Below are positions 8,539 through 15,699 of a stretch of 43,375 nucleotides of DNA, piece after piece; within the stretch, counting starts at the first letter, position 1; every line of letters starts with the position of its first letter. The stretch spans positions 1 through 43,375 of IMG/VR virus record IMGVR_UViG_3300030329_003572. One strand, 5' to 3'. The notes beneath the pieces were generated by a model. It made no database searches and had not been told where the DNA came from. It worked only from the letters and a program-made list of their open reading frames with translations. The position numbers and the translations under genes were made by a program. Origin of the DNA: a virus.

Positions 8539-10889
8539 TAGAACGAATTTTCAGATTGAAAGAATCCCTGGGTCCGGTCAGCGGCGGGGACTTGCCCCAT
8601 GTTTGGGGACCCATTCGTCTGTCCCGCTTGAGATCCTGGGCCACCAACCTCCGACGCCTGTTTGTTTACAACACCCGGCCCATTGGGCATCTGCTGATTC
8701 CCAGTGGTCCCTCGATTGGACTCTAGTTGCTGCGAAGGAGTAACAAATGGACCGGATTGCCCCTGCATCTGCCTCTTAGCTGCGGCCCTCTTCCTCTCCA
8801 ACTGGTTGTAGTGGGACTGGTAGTGGGACCGAATGTTATCCACCACCGCAGGACTCAGATCCAAGAACTCACCGCCGTCACCGAATAAAACCTCTGGGCC
8901 AAACCATTCGAGGATGGATTCAAGGTGTTCCTCATCATCATCCAACTCGTCAACCTTGACCTTTTGTCCCTGAGAGAGCATCCAGTTCTCCTCATGCTGA
9001 CTACAAAGATCCTTGTCCCGCGTTGGGATGTGAACAAGATCCTCGGAATCCACACCGCCGACGATGTGCTGCGCCAAAAGTTTCAGAAGCAATGGTTCAT
9101 TCACCATGCCTGGATACTTCGCAGCAACTGGAGCCGTCAAGTTCAGGAACTGCATGATTTGCGTAGCAACGAGATCGCCGCTATGTAAAGAGCCGAGGGC
9201 CGTGAAGGTGAAATCCACACGCCCCTGGAGGATCTCAGGGTCCATCGTCTCATACGAATTCAAGCCCTTGGCTTCCTTACCAAGAACTCGGAACTTCATC
9301 GGTCCGGTCACATATTGCTGATTCAACGCATGGAATTGCTCCAGCATGTCATTCAGCATCATGGTGTATGAGTGAACATAAGAACGCAACCGACGACTAG
9401 ACTCAGAAAGCTTCTGCGTTGCCTCGGTTGCGGTGCCGCTGTCTTCCGTCCCTGAAAGCAGCCGCGTTGATCCTGTAATCTCTTCAATGTTGTTCGCTAA
9501 TATCGAATCAGCAAACCTCATCTCACCAAGCGTCGATTTTGCTTGGATCTGTTGCATCCCCTGCAAGGAAGAGGCGTCAACTTGCAAGATAGCACCGGGT
9601 TCTAACTCCCAAAGGTTATCCGGCATGTCCCCCTGGTCGTTCAGAAGGACGACCGGACACATAGATTGCTTGTGACTTCGGAGCCCAAGAGATCGGTGCT
9701 GATTCATCTCCAACTGCGGACGAACAGCGTTATCAAACGGACCAATCGAAAAGAAGGTGAACGCATCGCGGTTCGCCCGACCCACTGCATAAGGTCGATG
9801 CTTATCGTCGAATGGGTTCTCTTGAATGCGGACTGGCACCCTGAAATTCACGACAGTGATCACACACTCTTGTGTCCTACCATTACCTTGAAGGTCAAAT
9901 CGTCCCCATAGCTCGCATACGTAGAACGATTTGGGTCCCCCATCTGCGATCTCATCGTGAGGTCCCCTCTGGATGCCAGTCCTGCGATTATTGTCTCTAT
10001 CCTCTTTATACCAAGCAGAGTAGTCAGTCCTCCCCAAGGGGGACTCATCTTTCAATGCTGCGGTATTACTGAATATGCCACGATCAGCCAGATCGTTGAT
10101 CTCATCCAAGGTCATCTTGGTTATGTCACCGACATAACGAGCATCCTTCACGTCCGTGCAATCCGTGTCGATGAAGAAATCAAACGGATCCACAAGACGC
10201 GCTCGGGGACCGTTGAACACAACCTTGTCTTCCTTTGTGAGCTTACAAGTGAGCCTATCCCTGCCTTCGACACGCTCGTTCTTGTATTTCCTTACTACCC
10301 GTTCCTCCGTTTGGATATCCCAGAACGTCTTCAGACAAGCAAACCCATAGGACAGCATTGTCCTGATCGCGGGCTGCACGTTCATGCGAAAACGATCAAT
10401 CTCTAGTTGGGCATTCAGGAAAGCATCTATCTTCTTGCTTTGCTCCTTATCGCCGCGCTCACGTCCGTGCGAACGAAACCACTCGTCCATTCCCAGGACT
10501 TGCTCCTCAATCCGAGGAACCATCCTTTCCATCGCCATGTAGAGTTCAGCAACCTCGCCCTCGCCCTCCTCCGAACGCATACCATCCATCAAACGACGAA
10601 TTAGCATCCACGTTTCGTGGACATCGCCCTGTTCTTCTTGGAAATGCTGAAGAACCTTGGTGACGTAGTTTGTGGCCCTCCGGTCGCGTTCCTCATCTAA
10701 GCCCGCCAGATTCTCATACGGAATCTGAATCGACTCCCACGCCTTTAGGTCTTCCGGCGTTGGCTCCGCGTTGATATCAACCGAGACCGTCCCCTCTTTC
10801 ACAGTAGACGGAACCGAACCAGAACGACCGGGTTCGACAGATGGCCCAGTCTTCAGCGGCATCTCGCGGTTGCTTGCCTTGACTACCAT
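8538..10889 (-). CDS. portal protein (783 aa)
   Basis: Large helical protein directly downstream of TerL. Residues about 60-140 contain helical segments typical of portal wings (EEQGDVHETWMLIRRLMDGMRSEE), and residues 480-550 the conserved long-helix region (GTATEATQKLSESSRRLRSYVHSYTMMLNDMLEQF) found in podovirus head-tail connectors; length is in the range of P22- and N4-like portals. The C-terminus (from residue 690) is Gln/Gly/Pro-rich and likely disordered or crown/barrel. The ATG is preceded by AGGTGA. Function: dodecameric DNA channel at the capsid vertex that docks TerL during packaging. Confidence 0.85.
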   Translation of the reverse strand: MVVKASNREMPLKTGPSVEPGRSGSVPSTVKEGTVSVDINAEPTPEDLKAWESIQIPYENLAGLDEERDRRATNYVTKVLQHFQEEQGDVHETWMLIRRLMDGMRSEEGEGEVAELYMAMERMVPRIEEQVLGMDEWFRSHGRERGDKEQSKKIDAFLNAQLEIDRFRMNVQPAIRTMLSYGFACLKTFWDIQTEERVVRKYKNERVEGRDRLTCKLTKEDKVVFNGPRARLVDPFDFFIDTDCTDVKDARYVGDITKMTLDEINDLADRGIFSNTAALKDESPLGRTDYSAWYKEDRDNNRRTGIQRGPHDEIADGGPKSFYVCELWGRFDLQGNGRTQECVITVVNFRVPVRIQENPFDDKHRPYAVGRANRDAFTFFSIGPFDNAVRPQLEMNQHRSLGLRSHKQSMCPVVLLNDQGDMPDNLWELEPGAILQVDASSLQGMQQIQAKSTLGEMRFADSILANNIEEITGSTRLLSGTEDSGTATEATQKLSESSRRLRSYVHSYTMMLNDMLEQFHALNQQYVTGPMKFRVLGKEAKGLNSYETMDPEILQGRVDFTFTALGSLHSGDLVATQIMQFLNLTAPVAAKYPGMVNEPLLLKLLAQHIVGGVDSEDLVHIPTRDKDLCSQHEENWMLSQGQKVKVDELDDDEEHLESILEWFGPEVLFGDGGEFLDLSPAVVDNIRSHYQSHYNQLERKRAAAKRQMQGQSGPFVTPSQQLESNRGTTGNQQMPNGPGVVNKQASEVGGPGSQAGQTNGSPNMGQVPAADRTQGFFQSENSF

Positions 10890-10963
10890 AGATCACCTAT
10901 CGAACCCTGATCGGAAGGAACAAACGCTGGGAGGGGGAATTTTCCTTCTTTGTCGAACAACCA

Positions 10964-11197
10964 CTAAGTCTCTCCTCCCGCAGGAGCAGAAGAAGCAACA
11001 TGCTTTGACGCGATCCTCTTCTTCCTTGTCGAAGGTAAGGGACTGCCTTGAGACTCGATAACCTCGCTAACTAGCCCCCTAACAACCGTCGATTGCTCCG
11101 CAAACCATGGCTGGCCCGAAATAACCGCGTTCTGCCGCAGGATCGAGACGTGATCCCTGATCTTCTCCAACTTTCTCAGCAACTCGTCTCTGTTCAT
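10964..11197 (-). CDS. small helical protein between TerL and portal (77 aa)
   Basis: Start chosen at the ATG at 11197 (MNRDELLRKLEKI), which overlaps the TerL stop by 4 nt (ATGA) and has AAGGGAAG upstream; a TTG at 11224 would lengthen it by nine residues. It is helical with a basic C-terminal tail (TRKKRIASKHVASS). No recognised family. It could be a packaging or portal accessory protein; the missing small terminase is another possibility, but no HTH is visible. Confidence 0.75.
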   Translation of the reverse strand: MNRDELLRKLEKIRDHVSILRQNAVISGQPWFAEQSTVVRGLVSEVIESQGSPLPSTRKKRIASKHVASSAPAGGET

Positions 11198-12894
11198 CGT
11201 CTTCCCTTGTATTGAGATATCCAAGACCCGTTAGCAGTATGCTCCCGTGACGGTAAAACGTCAACCAACTGCTTTCGACCGTTTACCAAACGCTCAACCG
11301 GGATAACCGTCCCCCGACGCCTCCGGGAATCCCTACGTCGCCGTTCTCGCTGAACATTGCCGGGAGAACAGATCCTATAGCCCTTGCTGTCCAAGACGTC
11401 TATGTCCGCAATCGCGTCGGCAATGTCGTTCTTCCCATAAGATGGAAACCTTATGAATTCAAGAACCATCTCGCCGTCAGGCAGAACGTCCCCCGACTCA
11501 CCCGTGTAACCCTCCGGGTCGTATAATTTCTTCGTTTCACCAATATCCGTGAAAACCCTCGGAATCGTGTCCACGAACGAAATCGTCCCACGGCTGAAAC
11601 GCTGCTGGAGCTTCGCTATCCGCTGCTTCTTGCTGTCCTGACCGCTGCCCCGAGGAACGTCAACCATGTTCACCCGAGTCTGACGGGCCTTCGATTCCGC
11701 CAAGACCATCGCCTTGAACGTCGCATTCAACCCGATCTTCTCAAACAAGGTCTTACGGATCGGACTCCGGGACTCCCAGCGTTCGTGCATGTCTAAAATG
11801 TTCCCGACCACCTCCATCGGGTTCAAATGACCCACAAAACAGTCCAAAACATAAGCATCGTCCTTCGAGTCCAGACCAATCAATACACCAGCCGAATAAC
11901 AACCCTCGTCCTTCTCCGACGTTGCCGTATCAACAATCAAATACGTCGATAAATCCTTCATCCAATTTTCCCATCGAACAGAAACAAACTGCTCGCGGAA
12001 AAACAACATCTGGTCCGAAGACAAACACTGATTCAGATACTGAGACGAGAAATAGCCAGGGTCCTTCAACTGGTTGAACTGAAAACGCAGAAAATCCTCG
12101 TTCAAATGAGCAAACGTCGGAGGACCGCCAACCAACTCAACCTTGCCGCTCTCACTCCTCTCCAACTGCATCCCGCAATCCAGGATCAAAGTGTCAAACT
12201 CCTCCTGAAGATTGCCCAAAATGTGACCATACAAATCGTCATCGTGATAACGAGTGCCGCACACAATCAAAATCCCACCAGGATCCAATAGGAAAAACAA
12301 ACTCTTGAAGCATTGCAGAACCTTCTCAATGCCCTCCTTGTTCTTCACGTTGTCCTGGTTCACCAAGTCATCAGCAATGATCATGCTGTAGTGACCGCCA
12401 ACTCGCGTCTTGTCCACCCCAAATGTGCATAGACCCGGCTCCTTGTCAGCTTTATCAAGCGATACACCGCTCAACGTCAACGCGCTGTTGTTCCAGACAG
12501 GGCCGCGAACGTCACCCCAAAGATCTTTGATCTTCTCGCTGCCCTCAAAGATCTTCTTGATCCGAGCCAGAGACTGCTTCGCTACCTCGTTCACCTCCAT
12601 CCCATACAAAATACGGGCATTCGGATCACGGAGCATCGTTCGCATCACCAACGCTTCCAGCATCGAAGTCTTCAAAGATCCTCGCGGAGCCTCCATATGC
12701 TTCGTCCGACTCTCTGTGCTGTCCAAAAACGTGGTCATCTGAAGATGTGGACCCTCCGCACGCACACCACCACTACCACGGTTCACTATCTCACCCGTCA
12801 AATGATGCTGGTCGTAGTTGTAACCACAAATGTGACGAGCAAAAAAACCCGTGTCCGTCTCCGCTCGATACTTGAACGCTTCCGGCGTGATCAA
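11194..12894 (-). CDS. terL: terminase large subunit (566 aa)
   Basis: Packaging motor ATPase/nuclease. Walker A variant APRGSLKTS at residues 69-77, Walker B with catalytic acids MIIADD at 171-176, and coupling motif CGTRYH at 212-217. The RNase H-like nuclease domain begins at YLIVDTA (D322) and continues with LDSKDDAYVLDCFVG near 341 and a late acidic motif (DIADAIADIDVLD) near 480. The start is a TTG that overlaps the stop of the upstream lipoprotein gene by 4 nt (TTGA), with GGAG at a suitable distance; no ATG upstream fits. The basic tail (RERRRRDSRRRRG) near residue 520 is odd and could bind DNA or portal. Confidence 0.95.
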   Translation of the reverse strand: MITPEAFKYRAETDTGFFARHICGYNYDQHHLTGEIVNRGSGGVRAEGPHLQMTTFLDSTESRTKHMEAPRGSLKTSMLEALVMRTMLRDPNARILYGMEVNEVAKQSLARIKKIFEGSEKIKDLWGDVRGPVWNNSALTLSGVSLDKADKEPGLCTFGVDKTRVGGHYSMIIADDLVNQDNVKNKEGIEKVLQCFKSLFFLLDPGGILIVCGTRYHDDDLYGHILGNLQEEFDTLILDCGMQLERSESGKVELVGGPPTFAHLNEDFLRFQFNQLKDPGYFSSQYLNQCLSSDQMLFFREQFVSVRWENWMKDLSTYLIVDTATSEKDEGCYSAGVLIGLDSKDDAYVLDCFVGHLNPMEVVGNILDMHERWESRSPIRKTLFEKIGLNATFKAMVLAESKARQTRVNMVDVPRGSGQDSKKQRIAKLQQRFSRGTISFVDTIPRVFTDIGETKKLYDPEGYTGESGDVLPDGEMVLEFIRFPSYGKNDIADAIADIDVLDSKGYRICSPGNVQRERRRRDSRRRRGTVIPVERLVNGRKQLVDVLPSREHTANGSWISQYKGRR

Positions 12895-13184
12895 ACCGAC
12901 TCCGAGGGTTTCAACTTCTTCGACTTCAAAGCCTTCCGGGCCTTACTCGTAGCAACACAACCAACTACACCACCCAACGCCCATAATGCCCCAACAACAT
13001 TACCAGACAAAGCATTCGTCGCCACATCCCTCAAACCACCCTGAACCTCGGGATCCGACAAAACCTCCAAAGCCGAGGGCAAATCTAAAAACGAACAACC
13101 ACCCAAAACAAACAACAACAACACCAAAAATGAATACGAATACACAAAACACTCCAACAAACTCAAATCATCCGATGACCTCAA
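12891..13184 (-). CDS. small predicted lipoprotein with second membrane segment (97 aa)
   Basis: A hydrophobic stretch (FLVLLLFVLGGC) ends in a lipobox with the lipidated Cys at residue 29 from the TTG start at 13184. That TTG overlaps the preceding stop by 4 nt (TTGA) and has GAGGGG about 8 nt upstream. A GTG at 13145 (GGAG 6 nt upstream) would give a more standard 16-residue signal peptide. A second hydrophobic segment (GNVVGALWALGGVVGCVA) lies near residues 63-80, before a basic tail. It heads the packaging operon; a lysis (outer-membrane spanin-like) or superinfection-exclusion role is possible, unproven. Confidence 0.7.
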   Translation of the reverse strand: MRSSDDLSLLECFVYSYSFLVLLLFVLGGCSFLDLPSALEVLSDPEVQGGLRDVATNALSGNVVGALWALGGVVGCVATSKARKALKSKKLKPSESV

Positions 13185-13429
13185 TCTCGTAACCCCTCAA
13201 ATGCTCGCAGAACCAACTCCTCAAGGTCAGAATACAACGGATCCTTGCTCACCGCCTCGGCAATGTCCTGGAGCCATACAACCGCACGGATGTAGCGACC
13301 ACGATACAACGCATACGCAGCCTGATAATCAGCCAAACTTCGCGGGGTCCTAACGTCAACTCCCTCCATCGGAACCTCCCAACAAAAGGTCGCTGGCTCC
13401 TCCGATGTCTCCTCGGATAAATCACTCAT
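13181..13429 (-). CDS. first gene of the leftward block, unknown (82 aa)
   Basis: ATG at 13429, about 57 nt downstream of the predicted start site of the TATAAT promoter at 13493-13498. Acidic protein (MSDLSEETSEEPATF) with a helical middle (ADYQAAYALYRGRYIRAVVWLQDIAEAVS) and an acidic-leucine end (LEELVLRAFEGL). No family recognised. Being first in the packaging/virion operon makes it a candidate small terminase or regulator, but no DNA-binding motif is evident. Confidence 0.75.
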   Translation of the reverse strand: MSDLSEETSEEPATFCWEVPMEGVDVRTPRSLADYQAAYALYRGRYIRAVVWLQDIAEAVSKDPLYSDLEELVLRAFEGLRD

Positions 13430-13446
13430 TCCGGTAGTCTAGTTCT

Positions 13447-13455
13447 ATGGGACCC
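13447..13455. promoter_or_regulatory. operator-like repeat ATGGGACCC, copy 1
   Basis: This 9-bp word lies downstream of the leftward -10 box; the same word recurs at 13507-13517 upstream of it. The two copies are 60 bp apart and bracket the promoter. Confidence 0.4.
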
Positions 13456-13485
13456 TTTCGGATACACACAAGCGCAGGCTCTGCC

Positions 13486-13498
13486 TTGATCAATTATA
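13486..13498 (-). promoter_or_regulatory. leftward promoter -10 (TATAAT)
   Basis: On the minus strand a perfect TATAAT occupies 13498-13493, giving a predicted start near 13486 and a leader of about 57 nt before the 13429 ATG. The -35 region (GCCAAT at 17 nt) is poor, so an activator or phage factor may be needed. It is the only consensus -10 seen in front of the packaging/virion block. Confidence 0.5.
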
Positions 13499-13506
13499 TC
13501 TGGGAC

Positions 13507-13517
13507 ATGGGACCCAT
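13507..13517. promoter_or_regulatory. operator-like palindrome ATGGGACCCAT, copy 2
   Basis: A palindrome with one central base (ATGGG A CCCAT) immediately upstream of the TATAAT box on the minus strand, overlapping the place where a -35 would lie. It repeats the word at 13447-13455. Confidence 0.4.
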
Positions 13518-13532
13518 TGGCGACCCCCCCTT

Positions 13533-13560
13533 CCCCCCCCCCCCTTCGGGGGGAGCTTTT
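13533..13560 (+). terminator. C-tract/UUCG hairpin, weak intrinsic terminator
   Basis: A run of 12 C (13533-13544), a TTCG loop closed by C-G, then GGGGG and a short TTTT. A C(UUCG)G-capped stem followed by U residues can stop rightward transcription. It would insulate the leftward promoter. No upstream rightward gene is evident. Confidence 0.35.
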
Positions 13561-13582
13561 GACGTGTTTCCTCGCGCGCAGG

Positions 13583-13594
13583 CCCGCGCGCGGG
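13583..13594. repeat. 12-bp perfect palindrome CCCGCGCGCGGG
   Basis: Exact self-complementary GC block in the non-coding divergence region; another GCGCGC lies a few bases to its left. It could form a protein site or hairpin; function unknown. Confidence 0.45.
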
Positions 13595-13718
13595 TCTAAT
13601 CGCCTGCCCTGTCACGGTTTCCAGGGATACCCCGCCAACGCGAGGGCGTTACGGTATGCCGAACCTATAGCGCGGGATTCGTACGCGCAACCGCTCCCCA
13701 CGAAATGGGATTGTAGCG

Positions 13719-13732
13719 GTAAATGCATTTAC
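13719..13732. promoter_or_regulatory. 14-bp perfect palindrome GTAAATGCATTTAC
   Basis: Exact palindrome about 20 bp left of the first iteron array. Its AT-rich core and position between divergent blocks suit a repressor or initiator site. No gene overlaps it. Confidence 0.45.
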
Positions 13733-13752
13733 GGTAGATCCTTGCGAAGTAC

Positions 13753-13806
13753 GACACGGGTTTGACACGGCTCCGACACGGCTGTGACACGCCGAGTGAC
13801 ACGCCA
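13753..13806 (+). repeat. iteron-like array, left arm (5 x GACACG)
   Basis: GACACG begins at 13753, 13764, 13775, 13786 and 13798, so spacings are 11, 11, 11 and 12 bp, about one helical turn. Flanking bases are also shared (GGCT after most copies). The array is the imperfect inverted partner of 14048-14100. Confidence 0.8.
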
Positions 13807-13816
13807 CAAAGCCTTA

Positions 13817-13841
13817 CCGGAAAGGGGTTTCCGGCTTTTTT
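13817..13841 (+). terminator. intrinsic terminator right of the left iteron array
   Basis: Perfect 7-bp stem CCGGAAA/TTTCCGG with a GGGG loop (13817-13834) followed by C and six T. It would stop a rightward transcript that has passed through the left repeats. No protein gene lies upstream on this strand, which suggests a short non-coding RNA or insulation. Confidence 0.7.
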
Positions 13842-14009
13842 GGTCGATATGGCACGCGGTCGGGGGGGAGAAAGCCCCCCCTGTGTGTGTGATTTTGTTC
13901 GCTTACTCCCTATCGTAATAGGTCCCCCCATATACGCCGTAAAGTAATTACACGAAATCGTGATTTTCTCGGGCGAGGTAAATCCCCGAAGGCGTGCAGT
14001 ACAGTACAG

Positions 14010-14043
14010 TTTATAACATAACTATATATATATATATACTTTA
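14010..14043. other. AT-rich tract with (TA)n, candidate DNA-unwinding element
   Basis: TTTATAACATAAC is followed by about nine TA steps in an otherwise GC-rich region. It directly abuts the right iteron array (from 14048). AT-rich tracts beside iterons are where origins melt in plasmid- and phage-type replicons; here that role is inferred. Confidence 0.5.
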
Positions 14044-14047
14044 CCCC

Positions 14048-14101
14048 CGTGTCATACCCCGTGCCACAGCCGTGCCACAGCCGTGCCAAACCCGTGCCAT
14101 A
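14048..14101 (-). repeat. iteron-like array, right arm (5 x CGTGNCA)
   Basis: CGTGTCA at 14048 and CGTGCCA at 14060, 14071, 14082 and 14093 give spacings of 12, 11, 11 and 11 bp, the mirror of the left array. Read on the minus strand the units are TGGCACGGNNN and TGACACGG, matching the left units. Confidence 0.8.
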
Positions 14102-14155
14102 GTATGTGTCGATCACGGGTAGAATCTTTTTTCTTTTGTTGTTGTTTCTTTCTGT

Positions 14156-14168
14156 CGATACCGTATCG
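14156..14168. promoter_or_regulatory. 13-bp palindrome CGATAC-C-GTATCG
   Basis: Perfect 6-bp arms around one base, in the leader of the first rightward gene (ATG 14215), just after a pyrimidine tract. It could be an operator or a leader hairpin controlling the rightward block. Confidence 0.4.
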
Positions 14169-14203
14169 TTCTTCAATCGGCACTTCCGCCGCAGTCCAGT
14201 CAA

Positions 14204-14211
14204 GACAGAAC
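14204..14211 (+). promoter_or_regulatory. GACAGAAC start-proximal box 1
   Basis: Box ends 3 nt before the ATG at 14215. It is one of seven copies ahead of rightward genes; see the finding on the shared leader motif. Confidence 0.6.
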
Positions 14212-14214
14212 ATC

Positions 14215-14679
14215 ATGACTAAAAGACAAAACAAGCTCACCCGCAAGCCGAACCAAGGCGAAGAGGTTTTGATCCACTTCAGCCTCCACACCGGCGAATG
14301 GTGCGTAAAGACCCGCAACGCGGGCAAGTGGTCCGTGACGCATTACACGACGTCTTGTAGCGTCACCAACGCAACCCCGGCGCTAGCTTCCGGCGGTAGC
14401 AACCTGACCACAGCCGGAGTTGAGCGAATCCGCAAGAATGGCGCTCGCGAGGTTGTTCTCTCAATTCGCGGGCGATGGAACGGCGACGGTATCCCGTCAA
14501 ACGTCCAACGCCATACCGACCGTCTCCGGTTCAACCCCTTCCATAACGACACGTTCCAATTCCAGGGACGCGATTGGAAAGGCGGCAACGCAGAACTTCT
14601 CATGCTTTTCGAGGTCGCTGTAGACTTCGACAGGCGCTCCAAGTCCGGCGCGATAGCGCGTCCGGCACGTGTTCTCTAA
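14215..14679 (+). CDS. first gene of the rightward block, unknown (154 aa)
   Basis: Start chosen at the ATG at 14215 because it carries the GACAGAAC box; the open frame extends upstream only through non-coding repeats. The N-terminus is basic (MTKRQNKLTRKPNQGEEVLIHF), then a beta-rich middle (LIHFSLHTGEWCVKTRNAGKWSV, REVVLSIRGRW) and a basic end (DRRSKSGAIARPARVL). It has no recognised family. Position next to the presumed origin and first in the early-looking block suits a regulator or host-takeover protein. Confidence 0.75.
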   Translation: MTKRQNKLTRKPNQGEEVLIHFSLHTGEWCVKTRNAGKWSVTHYTTSCSVTNATPALASGGSNLTTAGVERIRKNGAREVVLSIRGRWNGDGIPSNVQRHTDRLRFNPFHNDTFQFQGRDWKGGNAELLMLFEVAVDFDRRSKSGAIARPARVL

Positions 14680-14689
14680 CTCAAACCAA

Positions 14690-14697
14690 GGCAGAAC
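14690..14697 (+). promoter_or_regulatory. GGCAGAAC start-proximal box 2
   Basis: Box ends 2 nt before the ATG at 14700. The first base differs from the common GACAGAAC form. Confidence 0.55.
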
Positions 14698-14699
14698 CT

Positions 14700-15029
14700 A
14701 TGAATTACCCAACGATGATCGAGATCCCCCGCTACGTTGTCGAGGACCTCGACATTCAAACCGAGAACGGCGGCGATGATTGCGAGTACGGGCAAATGCT
14801 TCGCAAGATCCTCGCAACCCAGAACGGGCGAGAATTCACCATCTCAACCCGGGAACAGGCGCAAGCCGTCTTCGATTCGGCAACCCACCTAAACGAGACC
14901 GCCCGGGGCGAGATTAGCGACGGGGATTACACCGAACCGGAGCTAGCCGATTACCGGGAAATGAGGGACGACACCTACACCCTACGCCGCGCCCTCAAGG
15001 CGTTGGGATTCAAACCCGAGGCATACTAG
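14700..15029 (+). CDS. small acidic protein, unknown (109 aa)
   Basis: Starts MNYPTMIEIPRYVVEDLDIQ at the ATG that follows box 2, 20 nt after the previous stop. It is acidic (ENGGDDCEYG, ISDGDYTEPELADYREMRDD) and mainly helical. No motif is recognised. Small acidic early phage proteins often bind and block host enzymes; here that is only a possibility. Confidence 0.75.
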   Translation: MNYPTMIEIPRYVVEDLDIQTENGGDDCEYGQMLRKILATQNGREFTISTREQAQAVFDSATHLNETARGEISDGDYTEPELADYREMRDDTYTLRRALKALGFKPEAY

Positions 15030-15103
15030 GACTGGCGGCCCAGGCGAGCCGCAATCGCCTACAATAGCCTTTTCGAGGGGTCGGCTCTCTCAGTGTTACC
15101 CAA

Positions 15104-15111
15104 GACAGAAC
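15104..15111 (+). promoter_or_regulatory. GACAGAAC start-proximal box 3
   Basis: Box ends 2 nt before the ATG at 15114. Confidence 0.6.
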
Positions 15112-15113
15112 CA

Positions 15114-15440
15114 ATGACAGACTACCTGAAAACCAAGATCGCAGAATCCAAACAAACCGAAACCCCGCGCTATGGTGAGGTCCGAATTGTGGACGGGAAG
15201 GGTAGACTTCGAGTCGGGCGTTTTTCTACGTCCTACCTTATCAGGCTTGAGGGCGAGAAACGCTTTCGGCGTGTTATGTGCTGGCAGTTTTCCAACGTGG
15301 GAACCTTGTTTGTAAGGATCAAGGGCACGCCGTATATCGTGCGGGAATACGATATTCCGACACCGGCCCCCGATACCGTCGCAATTGAATCTGATACCTG
15401 GGCGGGCGTTCTAGCGCAAGCCGACAAACTTCGGACCTAA
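15114..15440 (+). CDS. small basic beta-rich protein, unknown (108 aa)
   Basis: Start chosen at ATG 15114 (MTDYLKTKIAESKQ) because of box 3; a GTG at 15093 would add seven residues. The product is beta-rich (GEVRIVDGKGRLRVGRFSTSYLIRL, GTLFVRIKGTPYIVREYDI) and ends with a helix. The 80-bp gap before it holds an AGGCGA/TCGCCT hairpin and no gene. Function unknown. Confidence 0.75.
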   Translation: MTDYLKTKIAESKQTETPRYGEVRIVDGKGRLRVGRFSTSYLIRLEGEKRFRRVMCWQFSNVGTLFVRIKGTPYIVREYDIPTPAPDTVAIESDTWAGVLAQADKLRT

Positions 15441-15472
15441 TCAAACCGGCGGTTGGACCGCCACACTCCCCG

Positions 15473-15488
15473 CCGGGGGTTTTCCCGG
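15473..15488 (+). promoter_or_regulatory. leader hairpin CCGGG-N6-CCCGG (copy A)
   Basis: Five-base stem 22-26 nt ahead of the 15514 start. It is followed by AACCTAGAAAC and box 4. The same order (hairpin, ACCTAGAAAC, box, ATG) recurs at 16160-16206. Confidence 0.5.
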
Positions 15489-15502
15489 AAACCTAGAAAC
15501 GA

Positions 15503-15510
15503 GACAGAAC
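15503..15510 (+). promoter_or_regulatory. GACAGAAC start-proximal box 4
   Basis: Box ends 3 nt before the ATG at 15514, after ACCTAGAAAC. Confidence 0.6.
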
Positions 15511-15513
15511 ACT

Positions 15514-15699
15514 ATGGAAAACGAAAACTACGAAAAGAATCCAGCGGACTACGCTCTGCAACTGGTGGAGGAAGGCCTAGTGTCGGCTGATACCTTGCTG
15601 CTTTGCGCCATCAAAGCGATGGACGGAGATCAGATCCGATGGATGCTAGACGTGAACGAACTTTCTCCCCGCTTTATGGAGGTTTCCGACGATGAATAA
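15514..15699 (+). CDS. small acidic protein, unknown (61 aa)
   Basis: Begins MENENYEKNPADYALQLVEEG and is acidic and helical to the end (LSPRFMEVSDDE). The stop overlaps the next ATG by 8 nt (ATGAATAA), so the two genes are likely co-translated. The leader and first codons resemble those of the gene at 16204. No family recognised. Confidence 0.75.
   Translation: MENENYEKNPADYALQLVEEGLVSADTLLLCAIKAMDGDQIRWMLDVNELSPRFMEVSDDE

Noticed and set aside
13517-13765. 82-codon plus-strand open frame in the divergence region
   Set aside because: Composed of C-tract, palindrome and repeat sequence; proline/arginine-rich product without structure; no credible ribosome site.
13762-13947. Short plus frame and opposite minus frames over the iteron arrays
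   Set aside because: Products are translations of the repeats (RLRHGCDTPSDTP and mirror forms), explained better by non-coding iterons and terminator.
13753-14101. CRISPR array
   Set aside because: Units are 11-12 bp with no 25-40 bp spacers and are arranged as inverted arrays.
14083-14214. Upstream extension of the 154-aa gene
   Set aside because: Extra residues come from right iterons and pyrimidine tract; GACAGAAC box marks the ATG at 14215.
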